Origin: Verrucomicrobiaceae bacterium
GTDB lineage: Bacteria; Verrucomicrobiota; Verrucomicrobiia; Verrucomicrobiales; Verrucomicrobiaceae
Assembly (NCBI GenBank): GCA_024232965.1
Contig: JACKQF010000006.1
Coordinates: 310,001 to 374,000 of the forward strand
Length of the DNA stretch: 64,000 nucleotides
Direction: 5' to 3'
Shown: one piece after another, positions 18,334-27,375 of the stretch
Layout of the letters: each line of letters begins with the position of its first letter
Position numbering within the stretch: position 1 is the first letter of the stretch
The notes under the pieces: generated by a model
Told to the model about the DNA's origin: nothing
The model's database searches: none
What the model saw: the letters and a program-made list of their open reading frames with translations, nothing else
Made by a program: the position numbers and the translations under genes

Positions 18334-20712
18334 ATGAAGAAACCGGGCGCCAGACCGCAAAAGAAAACTTCCCCGCCCGAGACACCCGCTCCCTCGTCGG
18401 ATGCCGCGCCAAAAAATCTGCTGCTCCCAATTGGGATCGTGTGCTTCATCGTCGGCCTGATCGCCTGGGCGCTGTGGCCCGTGACAAAGTCTGCCAGCGT
18501 GCCGCTCGTCGATCCGACCGCCGTCGCCCCAAAGATCGAGCCCTACCAGATGGAGCCGCAGGCAGAGGCGTATGCCGGTTACGCCGGATCACAGACCTGC
18601 GCAGCCTGCCATGCTACAGAGTTTGAGAAGTGGCAGGGATCGCACCACGGACTCGCCGAACGTGATCCCACGCCAACGCTTGATGATGCGGCCTTTGTTC
18701 CCGCACAGGCCTTCAAACACGGAACACAAACGACCGAGTGCCGTCGCAACGAGACCGGCGGTTACGAGATCGAGAGCCTAGGTTTTAACAACAAAACGGA
18801 GCCGTGGAAGGTCGTGCGCGTCATTGGTCATGACCCCCTGCGGCAGTTCCTGGTCGATGGTGTAGGTGGCCGCCTGCATGCGATGGAGGCCTGCTTTGAT
18901 CCTGCCAAGAAGGAGTGGTTCGATGTCTATGGCGACGAAGATCGGAAGCCAGGCGAGTGGGGCCACTGGACGGGGCGCGGCATGGTCTGGAACCAGATGT
19001 GCGCGAGCTGCCACAACACACGAGTCCGCAAAAACTACGACGCCACGACCGATAGTTACCACACCGCGATGGTGGAGATGACCGTTTCCTGCGAGTCCTG
19101 CCACGGTCCCAGCAAGTCGCATGTGGAATGGCAAAATCAATACGCAGCGACACCCAAGGAGCAGCGCCCAGCGGATCCGACGCTGCCCCATTGGAGTAGA
19201 GATCAGCACATCGAAAACTGCGCCGGATGCCACGCGCGTCGCGGCGAACTGACCGGAGATTTTAAGCCTGGGGAGTCCTTCTGGGATCACTACCTCCTGA
19301 CCGTCACTGACCAAACGGACACCTATTATCCAGACGGCCAGATCCGCGATGAAGATTATGAATTTGCCTCGTTCCTGAGCAGCCGTATGTACCACGCCGG
19401 CGTGCGCTGCATGGATTGCCATGACATGCACAGCATGAAGACCATCCTGCCGGGCAATCAACTCTGCATGCGCTGCCACACCGCCGGCGGCTTCCCGAAT
19501 GCCCCCGCCATCGTGCCCGAGGCGCATACCTTCCACCTGGCGGACAGCACCGGAAGCCAATGCGTGAATTGCCACATGCCGCAGACCGTCTATATGCAAC
19601 GCCACTGGCGTCATGATCATGGATTCACCATTCCTGATCCGCTCATGACCAAGGAGCACGGCATCCCGAATGCGTGCAATCGCTGCCACAAAGATCAGAA
19701 CACCGACTGGGCACTGCAAGCAGTGGAAAAATGGTACGGCCCAAAGATGGATCGCCGAACTCGCCAGCGCGCTGATATCATGGCCAAGGCACGCGAAGGC
19801 AATGCCTCCGCAGTAAAGGGTCTGTTGGATTTGCTGGCCAGCGATGAGATCCCCGCCTGGAAAGCCAGCGCCAGCCTCGTCCTAGATCAATGGACCGGGC
19901 AGTCCGCCGTGCGCGATGCCCTCACACTGCAACTTCAGCACGAACACCCGCTGGTCCGCACCTCCGCAATCCGCGCTCTGGAGGGCGTCGCCGCCGATCC
20001 CGCCAGCAGTACCCGCCATGCTTTGCGCCCACTCCTCAATGATCCGAGCCGTGGTGTTCGCGTCAGCGCTGCCTGGGCACTTCGTGACGAGGTGAATCTC
20101 GATTCCCCAGCGGGCAAAGACATGCTGCACATGCTGAACCTGAACACCGATCAACCAAGCGGGCAGATGCAGATGGGGCAGTTCTATTATGCCCGACGCG
20201 ATACGAAGAACGCCATCGCCCACATGGAAAAGGCGGTGCAATGGGACCCCAATTCACCGCCCTTCCACCACGATCTCGCCATGATCTACAGTGGCGATGG
20301 CGATACCGCCAAGGCCATCCAAAAACTCCAAGACTGCATCCGCCTCTCGCCCAATGAAGCGCAGTACCACTACGAACTCGGACTCGCCTACAGCGAAACG
20401 GGTGCCTTGGACAAGACGATCACCTCACTGCGCGAGGCCGTGCGCCTCCAGCCCAGATTCGCTCGTGCTTGGTACAATCTCGGGCTCGCCCTTAACGGAC
20501 AAAAGAAGATTCCCGAGGCCTTGGAAGCTCTTTCCAATGGCGAAACCGCAGATCCCAATGACCCCGGTATCCCTTACGCCCGCGCCACCATCCTAGCCCA
20601 AGCTGGCCGCATGATGGAAGCCGCCGCCGCTGTGGACAAAACACTGACGATCCAGCCCAACCACCCCGAAGCCCTGCAATTGCGCCAGATGCTTCGCGGC
20701 GGTAGGCCGTAG
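18334..20712 (+). CDS. octaheme c-type cytochrome fused to HEAT-like and TPR domains
   Basis: 792 residues. A basic, proline-rich start and one membrane anchor (about 28-50) precede a region with eight C-x-x-C-H haem sites, the first at C89 and the last at C448 (C-A-A-C-H, C-A-S-C-H, C-E-S-C-H, C-A-G-C-H, C-M-D-C-H, C-M-R-C-H, C-V-N-C-H, C-N-R-C-H). The haem region resembles the cytochrome c554 type. HEAT-like repeats (about 480-600) and at least four TPRs (about 610-790) follow. It is probably a periplasmic electron carrier or reductase with a docking domain. The redox partner and substrate are unknown; no nitrogen-cycle genes are adjacent. Confidence 0.85.
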   Translation: MKKPGARPQKKTSPPETPAPSSDAAPKNLLLPIGIVCFIVGLIAWALWPVTKSASVPLVDPTAVAPKIEPYQMEPQAEAYAGYAGSQTCAACHATEFEKWQGSHHGLAERDPTPTLDDAAFVPAQAFKHGTQTTECRRNETGGYEIESLGFNNKTEPWKVVRVIGHDPLRQFLVDGVGGRLHAMEACFDPAKKEWFDVYGDEDRKPGEWGHWTGRGMVWNQMCASCHNTRVRKNYDATTDSYHTAMVEMTVSCESCHGPSKSHVEWQNQYAATPKEQRPADPTLPHWSRDQHIENCAGCHARRGELTGDFKPGESFWDHYLLTVTDQTDTYYPDGQIRDEDYEFASFLSSRMYHAGVRCMDCHDMHSMKTILPGNQLCMRCHTAGGFPNAPAIVPEAHTFHLADSTGSQCVNCHMPQTVYMQRHWRHDHGFTIPDPLMTKEHGIPNACNRCHKDQNTDWALQAVEKWYGPKMDRRTRQRADIMAKAREGNASAVKGLLDLLASDEIPAWKASASLVLDQWTGQSAVRDALTLQLQHEHPLVRTSAIRALEGVAADPASSTRHALRPLLNDPSRGVRVSAAWALRDEVNLDSPAGKDMLHMLNLNTDQPSGQMQMGQFYYARRDTKNAIAHMEKAVQWDPNSPPFHHDLAMIYSGDGDTAKAIQKLQDCIRLSPNEAQYHYELGLAYSETGALDKTITSLREAVRLQPRFARAWYNLGLALNGQKKIPEALEALSNGETADPNDPGIPYARATILAQAGRMMEAAAAVDKTLTIQPNHPEALQLRQMLRGGRP

Positions 20713-20718
20713 CCGAAA

Positions 20719-22065
20719 TCAGATCGCGTACGCTTCCGGATCTTCTGTCGTGGCATCGCCAACCGCACGCAGGATCATCCCGGCAGCCACGGTGTTGTTG
20801 GTCTGCTCGTCGACAAGGACAAAGCTGCCCGTTACACGATTGTCTGCGTAGGAGTCGAAGAAGATCGGCTGCGACAGTCGCAGGCGAATGCAACCGATCT
20901 CGTTCATCGAAAACTCCTGACTCTCCTGGGTCTTTTCCAGCGTCGTAATATCCACCTTGTAGAGTACACTTTGGACGACGGCTTTCACTTCGCGCGTCGT
21001 ATGGCGGAGAGCAAAGCGACCCCGTGGGCGCATCTTCTTTTCAGTGAACCAGCAGATCATCGCGTCCAGGTGCTGCGCCACATGCGGCAGATCATTGGCA
21101 GAGGTGATCAGATCTCCACGGCTGATATCAATTTCGTCTGCGAGTGTGACGGAATACGACAGCGCTGGCACCGTTTCCTGCTGTGGCCCTTCGAAAGTGT
21201 GAATGCCGGTGACGGTGGTCTTCATCTCCGAAGGATAGGCCATCACTTCATCGCCCACGCGCAAGCTGCCGCTGGCCATCCGACCGGCAAAGCCGCGGTA
21301 GTCGTGAAGATTCGCCCCCAGCTTCTCATCGTAGCTGTCAGAGATAGGACGGATCACCCACTGCACCGGAAGTCGTGCCGCAGGGTGAGTCTCGCCCGCA
21401 TGCACTTGCACGGTTTCCAGATGCTCCAATAGGCTCGGGCCAGTGTACCAAGGGGTGGCCTTGGATCGATCCACGACGTTGTCACCATTCAGGGCGCTCA
21501 ATGGGATGCAGGTCATTTCAGGCATGTTATCGAGACCCGCAGAGAAACGTTGGTAGTCGGCAACGATGCGATCAAACACAGTTTGATCAAAATCGACAAG
21601 GTCCATCTTGTTCACGGCTACCACGATGTGCTTGATGCGCAAAAGGCTGGCGAGATAGCTGTGGCGCATCGTTTGCTCGACGACACCCTGACGCGCATCG
21701 ACCAAAATAATGGCCAGATCTGCCGTGGAGGCACCCGTCACCATGTTGCGCGTGTACTGCACATGGCCTGGGGTGTCTGCGATGATGAACTTGCGCTTCG
21801 GCGTGGCGAAGTAGCGGTAGGCGACGTCGATGGTGATTCCCTGCTCACGCTCAGCGCGGAGCCCGTCCGTCAGCAATGCCAAGTTCACATGGCCATCACC
21901 ACGGCGCTTGGAGCTTTCCTCAACCGCGAGGAGTTGGTCTTCAAAGATCGACTTTGAATCGTAAAGCAGGCGTCCAATCAGAGTGCTCTTGCCGTCATCG
22001 ACAGAGCCAGCAGTGGTAAAGCGGAGGAGCGATGATTCCGAAGAATCGAGGGTCGTAGAGGTCAT
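20719..22065 (-). CDS. cysN: sulfate adenylyltransferase large (GTPase) subunit
   Basis: 448 residues. The GTPase P-loop G-S-V-D-D-G-K-S-T lies near residue 17, followed by D-T-P-G-H and N-K-M-D; elongation-factor-like domains 2 and 3 follow. The length excludes a fused APS kinase domain. With CysD it makes APS from sulfate and ATP, driven by GTP hydrolysis. It is the last gene of cysH-cysD-cysN, starting 6 bases after cysD. Its end is 6 bases from the convergent octaheme cytochrome gene. Confidence 0.95.
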   Translation of the reverse strand: MTSTTLDSSESSLLRFTTAGSVDDGKSTLIGRLLYDSKSIFEDQLLAVEESSKRRGDGHVNLALLTDGLRAEREQGITIDVAYRYFATPKRKFIIADTPGHVQYTRNMVTGASTADLAIILVDARQGVVEQTMRHSYLASLLRIKHIVVAVNKMDLVDFDQTVFDRIVADYQRFSAGLDNMPEMTCIPLSALNGDNVVDRSKATPWYTGPSLLEHLETVQVHAGETHPAARLPVQWVIRPISDSYDEKLGANLHDYRGFAGRMASGSLRVGDEVMAYPSEMKTTVTGIHTFEGPQQETVPALSYSVTLADEIDISRGDLITSANDLPHVAQHLDAMICWFTEKKMRPRGRFALRHTTREVKAVVQSVLYKVDITTLEKTQESQEFSMNEIGCIRLRLSQPIFFDSYADNRVTGSFVLVDEQTNNTVAAGMILRAVGDATTEDPEAYAI

Positions 22066-22071
22066 GATCGA

Positions 22072-22983
22072 TTAAAAATATCCTTCCTTTTTGCGGTCTT
22101 CCATGGCGGTCTCGCTGCGCTTATCATCTGCGCGGGTGCCACGTTCCGTCTGGCGGGCGGCGGCGACCTCTGCGATGACTTCATCGAGGTTGGAGGCGGT
22201 GGATTCCACTGCGCCGGTACAAGTCGCATCCCCGACGGTGCGGAAGCGGATGGTCATCTCCTGCACCTTGTCCTTTTCTTCCTCTAGCAGAGGGATAAAG
22301 CCAGTCTCCGTGTCCAGCAACTGCCCGTGGCGGTTGATGATCTTGCGTTGGTGGCTGAAGTAGAGGCTGGGCAGCGGGATGTTTTCCTGCTTGATGTACT
22401 GCCAGATGTCCATCTCCGTCCAATTGCTCAGAGGGAAGACGCGGAAGTGTTCGCCAAAGTGTTTGCGACCGTTGAAGATGTTCCAAAGCTCCGGGCGCTG
22501 GTTCTTTGGATCCCATTGGCCGAATTCATCGCGGTGGCTGAAGAAGCGCTCTTTGGCGCGGGCCTTCTCTTCATCACGGCGACCACCACCCAGCGCGGCA
22601 TCGAACTGATGCTCCTCGATGGTGTCGAGAAGTGTGACCGTTTGTAGCTTATTGCGGCTGGCGTTGTGGCCTTTTTCCTCCTGCACGCGACCGTCATCGA
22701 TCGACTTTTGCACGCTGCCAACAGTCAGGGTCGCACCGATCTCCTTCACGAACCAATCGCGATACTCCATCGCCTCAGGGAAGTTATGACCCGTATCAAC
22801 GTGCAGCAGCGGGAAGGGCAACCGTGATGGATAGAAGGCTTTACGTGCCAGCCAGGCCATGACGATGCTGTCCTTACCGCCAGAAAACAGAAGCGCTGGC
22901 TTCTGAAATTGCGCTGCGGTCTCGCGCAGGACGTAAATAGCCTCGGACTCGAGGAACTGAAGGTGGGTGATCGGTTGTGACAT
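22072..22983 (-). CDS. cysD: sulfate adenylyltransferase small subunit
   Basis: 303 residues from ATG 22983, 17 bases after the cysH stop; longer starts overlap cysH. The PP-loop F-S-G-G-K-D-S is near residue 35, followed by L-L-H-V-D-T-G-H-N-F-P-E, and the R-R-D-E-E-K-A-R-A-K-E-R motif typical of CysD is present. It forms ATP sulfurylase with CysN, making adenosine 5'-phosphosulfate in the cytoplasm. Confidence 0.95.
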   Translation of the reverse strand: MSQPITHLQFLESEAIYVLRETAAQFQKPALLFSGGKDSIVMAWLARKAFYPSRLPFPLLHVDTGHNFPEAMEYRDWFVKEIGATLTVGSVQKSIDDGRVQEEKGHNASRNKLQTVTLLDTIEEHQFDAALGGGRRDEEKARAKERFFSHRDEFGQWDPKNQRPELWNIFNGRKHFGEHFRVFPLSNWTEMDIWQYIKQENIPLPSLYFSHQRKIINRHGQLLDTETGFIPLLEEEKDKVQEMTIRFRTVGDATCTGAVESTASNLDEVIAEVAAARQTERGTRADDKRSETAMEDRKKEGYF

Positions 22984-23000
22984 TGGAAAAAGTGGGAGGA

Positions 23001-23669
23001 TCAGGCCTTGTCGGTGACTAGCTTTGCATGGAGGCCGCACTCATGCTTCTCATCGCCCTTCGCAGGGTCGTAGTAGGTGCGCTCGTTGGGCAGATTGAAC
23101 TTCGCCAGATAAGCTTCCAGCTCCGGGGTGGTCCAGTCCAAGATTGGGTTCACCTTCAAGCATTGGAACTTTTCATCCCACATGACAGGGCGCAGGGAAG
23201 CCGCACGCTGCGGGTTTTGCTCGCGACGCAAGGCCGTGATCCAGACTTTCGGCGCCATCTCACGCATGCCCCGCTCAAACGGCTCAAGCTTCATGATGCG
23301 GCTGAAGGACTCGACGCGTTCGACTTCGTCCGGCATGGGCAGCGTGCCGCCGTTTGTGGCCAGCCAGTGGGCACTGGTTTGTTTCGGGACATAGGCGGAG
23401 ATATTCAGACCCAGTTGCTGGCGGGCTGCCTCTGCAAACACATAGGTTTCGGGGAGGTTCGCACCGTGATCGACCCACAAAACCCGAACATCAGGCTGGA
23501 CGCTGGCTGCCATGTGCAGGATGACTGCCTCGTAGGGCCGGAAGTTCGTCGTAACGACTGCGTCGCCCGCTGCGTGGGCGATGGCCCAGGCGGTGAGCTC
23601 TTCTGGGGAGAGGCCTGAGGTCTGGTTTTGGAGGTCGGAAAGCTGCTCGGCTGACATGGCGGCCACCAT
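23001..23669 (-). CDS. cysH: phosphoadenylyl-sulfate (PAPS) reductase
   Basis: 222 residues from ATG 23669 (ATG 23657 is an alternative). The C-terminal catalytic E-C-G-L-H motif is intact. The region W-I-T-A-L-R-R-E-Q aligns with PAPS reductases, and the paired cysteines that bind the 4Fe-4S cluster of APS reductases are absent. It reduces PAPS to sulfite with thioredoxin. It heads cysHDN. PAPS use requires an APS kinase, which is not in this window. A 326-base region upstream has several hairpin-forming stretches. Confidence 0.9.
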   Translation of the reverse strand: MVAAMSAEQLSDLQNQTSGLSPEELTAWAIAHAAGDAVVTTNFRPYEAVILHMAASVQPDVRVLWVDHGANLPETYVFAEAARQQLGLNISAYVPKQTSAHWLATNGGTLPMPDEVERVESFSRIMKLEPFERGMREMAPKVWITALRREQNPQRAASLRPVMWDEKFQCLKVNPILDWTTPELEAYLAKFNLPNERTYYDPAKGDEKHECGLHAKLVTDKA

Positions 23670-23716
23670 TCACCCGATTTTCTATATGTAAAGTAGAGAA
23701 TTGAATTTTGAAGAGT

Positions 23717-23752
23717 CCCCGCTCTGTAGTAGTGCGCGGTAATTCCGCGGGG
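23717..23752 (-). promoter_or_regulatory. GC-rich hairpin in the presumed cysH leader
   Basis: Arms CCCCGC (23717-23722) and GCGGGG (23747-23752) pair exactly, enclosing an alternative hairpin GCGG-TAATT-CCGC (23736-23748) that shares two bases with the outer stem. The two structures exclude each other, as in an attenuator. It lies about 50 bases upstream of the cysH start. No transcript evidence. Confidence 0.35.
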
Positions 23753-23877
23753 ATCGCCCAAGCCGGGCTCCTTCCGCCCCACTCGTTCCTACCACACGGA
23801 TCGGGGCGACACCGTGACGTAGCGCCCGATCCCATGCGGCAGGAAGAGTTTACCGTGTGGCAAAATTGGCGAAGACG

Positions 23878-23904
23878 GATCGCTTCCTGTGGCGAGAAGC
23901 GATC
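23878..23904. repeat. perfect 9-bp inverted repeat
   Basis: GATCGCTTC (23878-23886) and GAAGCGATC (23896-23904) are exact reverse complements around a 9-base loop. There is no T-run on either side, so it is not a typical intrinsic terminator. Role unknown. Confidence 0.5.
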
Positions 23905-23952
23905 ATTCCTCCTCTTGTTTACCGGATTGTCAGAAAAACGTGACACGCATGA

Positions 23953-23977
23953 GGCCACTTTTTTCAAAAAAGTTGCC
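23953..23977. repeat. 25-bp palindrome after the DUF456 gene
   Basis: Two 12-base arms match at 11 of 12 positions around one central base, with runs of six T and six A. It lies 18 bases past the DUF456 stop on the minus strand, where a terminator would sit, although the usual GC-rich stem is missing. It could be a weak terminator or a binding site. Confidence 0.4.
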
Positions 23978-23995
23978 AACCCTACTTCGGCGGTC

Positions 23996-24532
23996 TCACC
24001 ACCAGGCGATATCAATGATCACCACCGCGATCATCGCGAGGGAGACCACGACCCGCGCAACCAAGCCCATGCCCGTGCCAAGCACGACGCCCCAAGTGGA
24101 TTTGATCGCTGGGCGTGCGGTCTTTTTGGCGAAGAGAACCTCGAACGTCAGTGTCCCAATCACGGGACCCAGCAGCATGCCAAGCATTCCAAAAAACAGC
24201 CCGACAATCGCGCCCAAAAAGACCCCAGCAATGCCCCAACGACTCGCGCCGAACCATCGGGCCCCAATCGCGCTGCAGGTGAAATCCAGGACGTAAGCGA
24301 CGATCAGCAGCACGGTCAGCAGCGCAATACCGGGCCAGCTCATTCCCGCATCAGGCCGCAGGATGGTGTGCAGAATGCCGGCCACAAAGAGCAAGAGCGG
24401 CCCAGGAACAAACGGCAAGAGCGCCCCCAGAAATCCGCCCAGCAAGAGACTGAGGGTGATGGCCCAGACCATCCAGCCGGAGTAATCCAGACTGGCGATC
24501 CAGACCCAGCCTTGCTGAAACCAGTCCATCAT
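23996..24532 (-). CDS. DUF456-family membrane protein
   Basis: 178 residues from ATG 24532, which overlaps the nitroreductase stop by 4 bases. Four to five hydrophobic helices include the glycine-rich stretches G-G-F-L-G-A-L-L-P-F-V-P-G-P and G-A-I-V-G-L-F-F-G-M-L-G-M-L-L-G-P that define DUF456. Inner-membrane protein of unknown role; last gene of the chain that begins with parB. Confidence 0.85.
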   Translation of the reverse strand: MMDWFQQGWVWIASLDYSGWMVWAITLSLLLGGFLGALLPFVPGPLLLFVAGILHTILRPDAGMSWPGIALLTVLLIVAYVLDFTCSAIGARWFGASRWGIAGVFLGAIVGLFFGMLGMLLGPVIGTLTFEVLFAKKTARPAIKSTWGVVLGTGMGLVARVVVSLAMIAVVIIDIAWW

Positions 24533-25131
24533 TCGCTGGCCCAGGTGGCGACTTTTTCGACGGCGAGCCGAGGCACCGCCGCTGGCTGCCGCCCCTCCTT
24601 GGCGTAGCCAAGGTAGATCAACCCGCAGCACTGATCTTCCGCCCCGAGGCCGAGCCACTGGGCGAATTCGGGATGGCCGATCACTGGAGGCGATGACCAA
24701 AACGAGCCCAGCCCCGCAGCGGTCGCGGAGAGCATCAGATTCTGAATCGCGCAAGCCACCGCCTCGATCTCCTCCAGTGCCACAATCTTGTGAGATGGAT
24801 CACGCTGCATTGAGCACGCGATGATCACCGGGGCTAGCAGTGGGTTTTGCCCCATCTTGGCAAACTTATCCTCGCGGAACTCCGCCGCAGGTGTCGCCGA
24901 TTGGTAGAGCAATTGAAGCTTCGCGGCGAGCCCTGCCCGTGCCCCGCCAGCGAAGATGCGAAAACGCCAAGGCTGCGTCAGGCCGTGGGTCGGTGCCCAG
25001 GTCGCGTTTTCCAATAACTCTGCCAGCACCTCGTCTGCAACGGCGCGGGCGGGCTCCATGTCCACTGGCTTCAGGGAGCGGCGGCTGCGGATCAGGGCGC
25101 TGCATTGCGCCAGCGTGGGGAGTTCACTCAT
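24529..25131 (-). CDS. nitroreductase-family flavoprotein
   Basis: 200 residues from ATG 25131, overlapping the upstream gene by 8 bases. The FMN site R-S-R-R-S at the start, the W-A-P-T-H-G-L-T-Q-P-W-R-F segment and the later A-A-G-L-G-S-F-W-S-S-P match the family, close to the E. coli YdjA-type small nitroreductases. It probably reduces nitro or quinone compounds with NAD(P)H; the true substrate is unknown. Confidence 0.9.
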   Translation of the reverse strand: MSELPTLAQCSALIRSRRSLKPVDMEPARAVADEVLAELLENATWAPTHGLTQPWRFRIFAGGARAGLAAKLQLLYQSATPAAEFREDKFAKMGQNPLLAPVIIACSMQRDPSHKIVALEEIEAVACAIQNLMLSATAAGLGSFWSSPPVIGHPEFAQWLGLGAEDQCCGLIYLGYAKEGRQPAAVPRLAVEKVATWASE

Positions 25132-25732
25132 GACGTTGTTTTTGGCAAAGATGAAACACGGCACCCATCCCTGCGCCAAAACCGATTCCATAAAAAAGGC
25201 CCCAAGCTAGCTTAGCCACCAGCGCACATTGTGAACCATGCAGGGTGATGACACCGAGTAGGTTGAGCGACTGCAGCGGTCGCAAAGAAGCATACGCCTG
25301 CCCGCCGACCCAATAGCCGATCCCATGCAGCACGATCAGAACGATCGCCCCGAGCCACCAGCCTGAGACACGACCCAGCATCCACCCGCTGATCAATGCA
25401 AACGCCGCGCAGCCTGCGGCCAGCCCGTAGTAGTCCCGAAACGGTACCGGCAACGCGAACCAAAACGCACACCAGAGAGCAGCATAGGCTCCGAAAGCAG
25501 CCCAAAAGACCGCGTAAAATTTCACCAGCCCACCCCGCATCAATCCAGACAGCAGCGGTCCACTCAGCACCACAAAGCAGATCAAGCACAACGAATACAT
25601 GCCTGCTTCTCCATAGCCCAGCGTCCAGCCCATTGCCCACGGCAGAAAACCTGCAATGCCGAGCAGCGCAAAGCCAATCGCACCCCGCAGCATCGAGGCG
25701 AGGAGGGTATGAGGATTGTTATTCATGGGCAT
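25124..25732 (-). CDS. polytopic membrane protein of unknown function
   Basis: 202 residues with about six hydrophobic segments rich in Gly, Ala and Trp. Not assigned to a family. Its start overlaps the stop of the spermidine-synthase-like gene by one base (ATG 25732; ATG 25726 is an alternative) and its end overlaps the nitroreductase start by 8 bases, so it is made as part of the coupled chain. Confidence 0.78.
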   Translation of the reverse strand: MPMNNNPHTLLASMLRGAIGFALLGIAGFLPWAMGWTLGYGEAGMYSLCLICFVVLSGPLLSGLMRGGLVKFYAVFWAAFGAYAALWCAFWFALPVPFRDYYGLAAGCAAFALISGWMLGRVSGWWLGAIVLIVLHGIGYWVGGQAYASLRPLQSLNLLGVITLHGSQCALVAKLAWGLFYGIGFGAGMGAVFHLCQKQRHE

Positions 25733-27372
25733 TAGTTCCGCAGCGCCAACCCGCGTGCGATGATGGCATCAACTGGATTGTGATCATCCGTGAAGATGAC
25801 GTCTGAACCCGGCAGGTATTGCGGCGACACGTAAGAGGATGCGACCCGATACGATACAGTGCCGGGGGAGAATCTCCCTGTCTTGAAGTAGGGCCGCCAA
25901 TCGCTCTTCGTCGCCACCAGAATGACGTTCTGCGGCTGGCTGCGCATGCCGCCACCACCAACGGCAAAGACCTCCACATTTGGGAAGACTGCGCGCAGCG
26001 TCTTTAACATGCCGCCCAGCAGCTCTGCGCGCGGCCCCTCGATCGCAGTGATGGCGTTCATCACAAACACACCATCTTCAGAGAGATGATCGGCGATGAG
26101 CTGGAAGAACTCCTGACTGGCAAGATGCGATGGGATTTGCCGAATGCCATTGTAGGCATCTCCAAACACCAAATCCCACTTCTTATCTGGCGCAGACCTT
26201 AGCAGGAAACGCCTGGCGTCGATCGCCTGAGCGTTGACCTTGGGGTGCTCATCCAAGAAAAAAAAACGGCGTCCAATCTCGATCACACGTGGATCAATCT
26301 CAGCCACATCCACGCTGGCCTCGGGATACTCGCGGGAGACCTCCTCCGGCATGCCAAAAGCACCCGCCCCGATGAACAATGCGCTGGAGATTTTCAGACT
26401 GTCATTGAATTGGGCGATGCGCCAAAAGTGCTGGTAGTCGAGGATCAAAGCGCTGGCCCCGGGCTGCATGGCAGCGCGTTTTTTTGGATCCAGAAAGTCT
26501 GCGGCGGTATCAGGATTGATGCCGCCTTCTTGAGTCGAATCCAACTCCAACACCCGACGACGGAAAGGTGCCGTGCCATCTTCGGAAACTCGGATCCGAT
26601 GGTAAAAGGACTCCTCCTGATGCAGCACATCATCTGGGAGTGTATCGTGATCCAGTGCGCTCAGCGTCCCAGCGATACCACCTGCTAACAGGATGGGCAT
26701 CATTTGTTTCCAGGTGTTTTTGGCCAGAAGAAAGGCCAGCACCGCCAGCACCATCAGCAACGCTGCCGTGCCAGTGAAGATGTGGCGCACGCCAAAGGTG
26801 GACAGCAGATAGAAGCCGGAGAGAAAGGTGCCCACAAAGCTGCCCAGCGATCCCAACATGCTGATCATCCCCGCCGCTGCACCCACATGGGTATCTTTTT
26901 GTGTCAGACTATAAAATCGCACCGCCGCTGGCGAGATAGCACCCAGCAACACTCCCGGCACGGCAAACAGCAGCAGCGCCATCGCCACTGGTCCAGCCAC
27001 CAGCCCTTGCGCACCCAGCGAACCTGCAAAGGCACCGTGGATGGAGGGAATGAAAAAGGTCAACACCGCCGCGCCGGCCAGCAACCAGCCCAGCAAATCC
27101 AGCGCCAGCCGACGATCTGCCAGCCAACCGCCCAGAAACCCGCCCGCGCTGAAGGCGACAAGGATGACGCCGATGAGCGCGGTCCACGTGTAGACACTGT
27201 TGCCAAAGGCAGGTGCGAGCAGCCGATTCGCACTGATTTCGATGACCATGACGGAAGCACCCGCCAAGAAGCAGACGATGCCGAGGAAGAGCCGTACCTT
27301 CCAGTTCGCCTCCGTTGCGGCAGGGGTGGTCGATGCGGATGACTGCGTCGCAGGGGAGGAAGGTTTGGCCAT
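25732..27372 (-). CDS. membrane-fused spermidine synthase-like methyltransferase fold protein
   Basis: 546 residues. About seven hydrophobic helices (residues 25-245) precede a soluble spermidine-synthase-like domain (about 290-545). The SAM-binding-type loop G-A-G-A-F-G-M-P-E-E, the acidic V-A-E-I-D-P-R-V-I-E and the catalytic-region F-G-D-A-Y-N-G are visible. Such fused proteins are common and mostly uncharacterised; true polyamine synthesis is not assured. It lies 3 bases after the NTF2-like gene and overlaps the next gene by 1 base. Confidence 0.85.
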   Translation of the reverse strand: MAKPSSPATQSSASTTPAATEANWKVRLFLGIVCFLAGASVMVIEISANRLLAPAFGNSVYTWTALIGVILVAFSAGGFLGGWLADRRLALDLLGWLLAGAAVLTFFIPSIHGAFAGSLGAQGLVAGPVAMALLLFAVPGVLLGAISPAAVRFYSLTQKDTHVGAAAGMISMLGSLGSFVGTFLSGFYLLSTFGVRHIFTGTAALLMVLAVLAFLLAKNTWKQMMPILLAGGIAGTLSALDHDTLPDDVLHQEESFYHRIRVSEDGTAPFRRRVLELDSTQEGGINPDTAADFLDPKKRAAMQPGASALILDYQHFWRIAQFNDSLKISSALFIGAGAFGMPEEVSREYPEASVDVAEIDPRVIEIGRRFFFLDEHPKVNAQAIDARRFLLRSAPDKKWDLVFGDAYNGIRQIPSHLASQEFFQLIADHLSEDGVFVMNAITAIEGPRAELLGGMLKTLRAVFPNVEVFAVGGGGMRSQPQNVILVATKSDWRPYFKTGRFSPGTVSYRVASSYVSPQYLPGSDVIFTDDHNPVDAIIARGLALRN

Positions 27373-27375
27373 GAA

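Larger units (their letters stand above)
23670..23995. other. 326-base intergenic region upstream of cysH
   Basis: No credible protein is encoded. Three inverted repeats stand out: a GC-rich stem CCCCGC/GCGGGG (23717-23722 with 23747-23752) that competes with an inner GCGG/CCGC stem; an imperfect hairpin with ~10-bp arms at 23798-23832; and a perfect 9-bp repeat at 23878-23904. A 25-bp A/T-rich palindrome lies at 23953-23977. The promoter of cysHDN must be in its left part on the minus strand; the A/T-rich stretch just before the start (about 23672-23710) is the likely place. No known riboswitch consensus was recognised. Confidence 0.5.

Noticed and set aside
23670..23995. Known SAM, cobalamin, TPP or SAH riboswitch upstream of cysH
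   Set aside because: None of the conserved core sequences of these classes was found on either strand.
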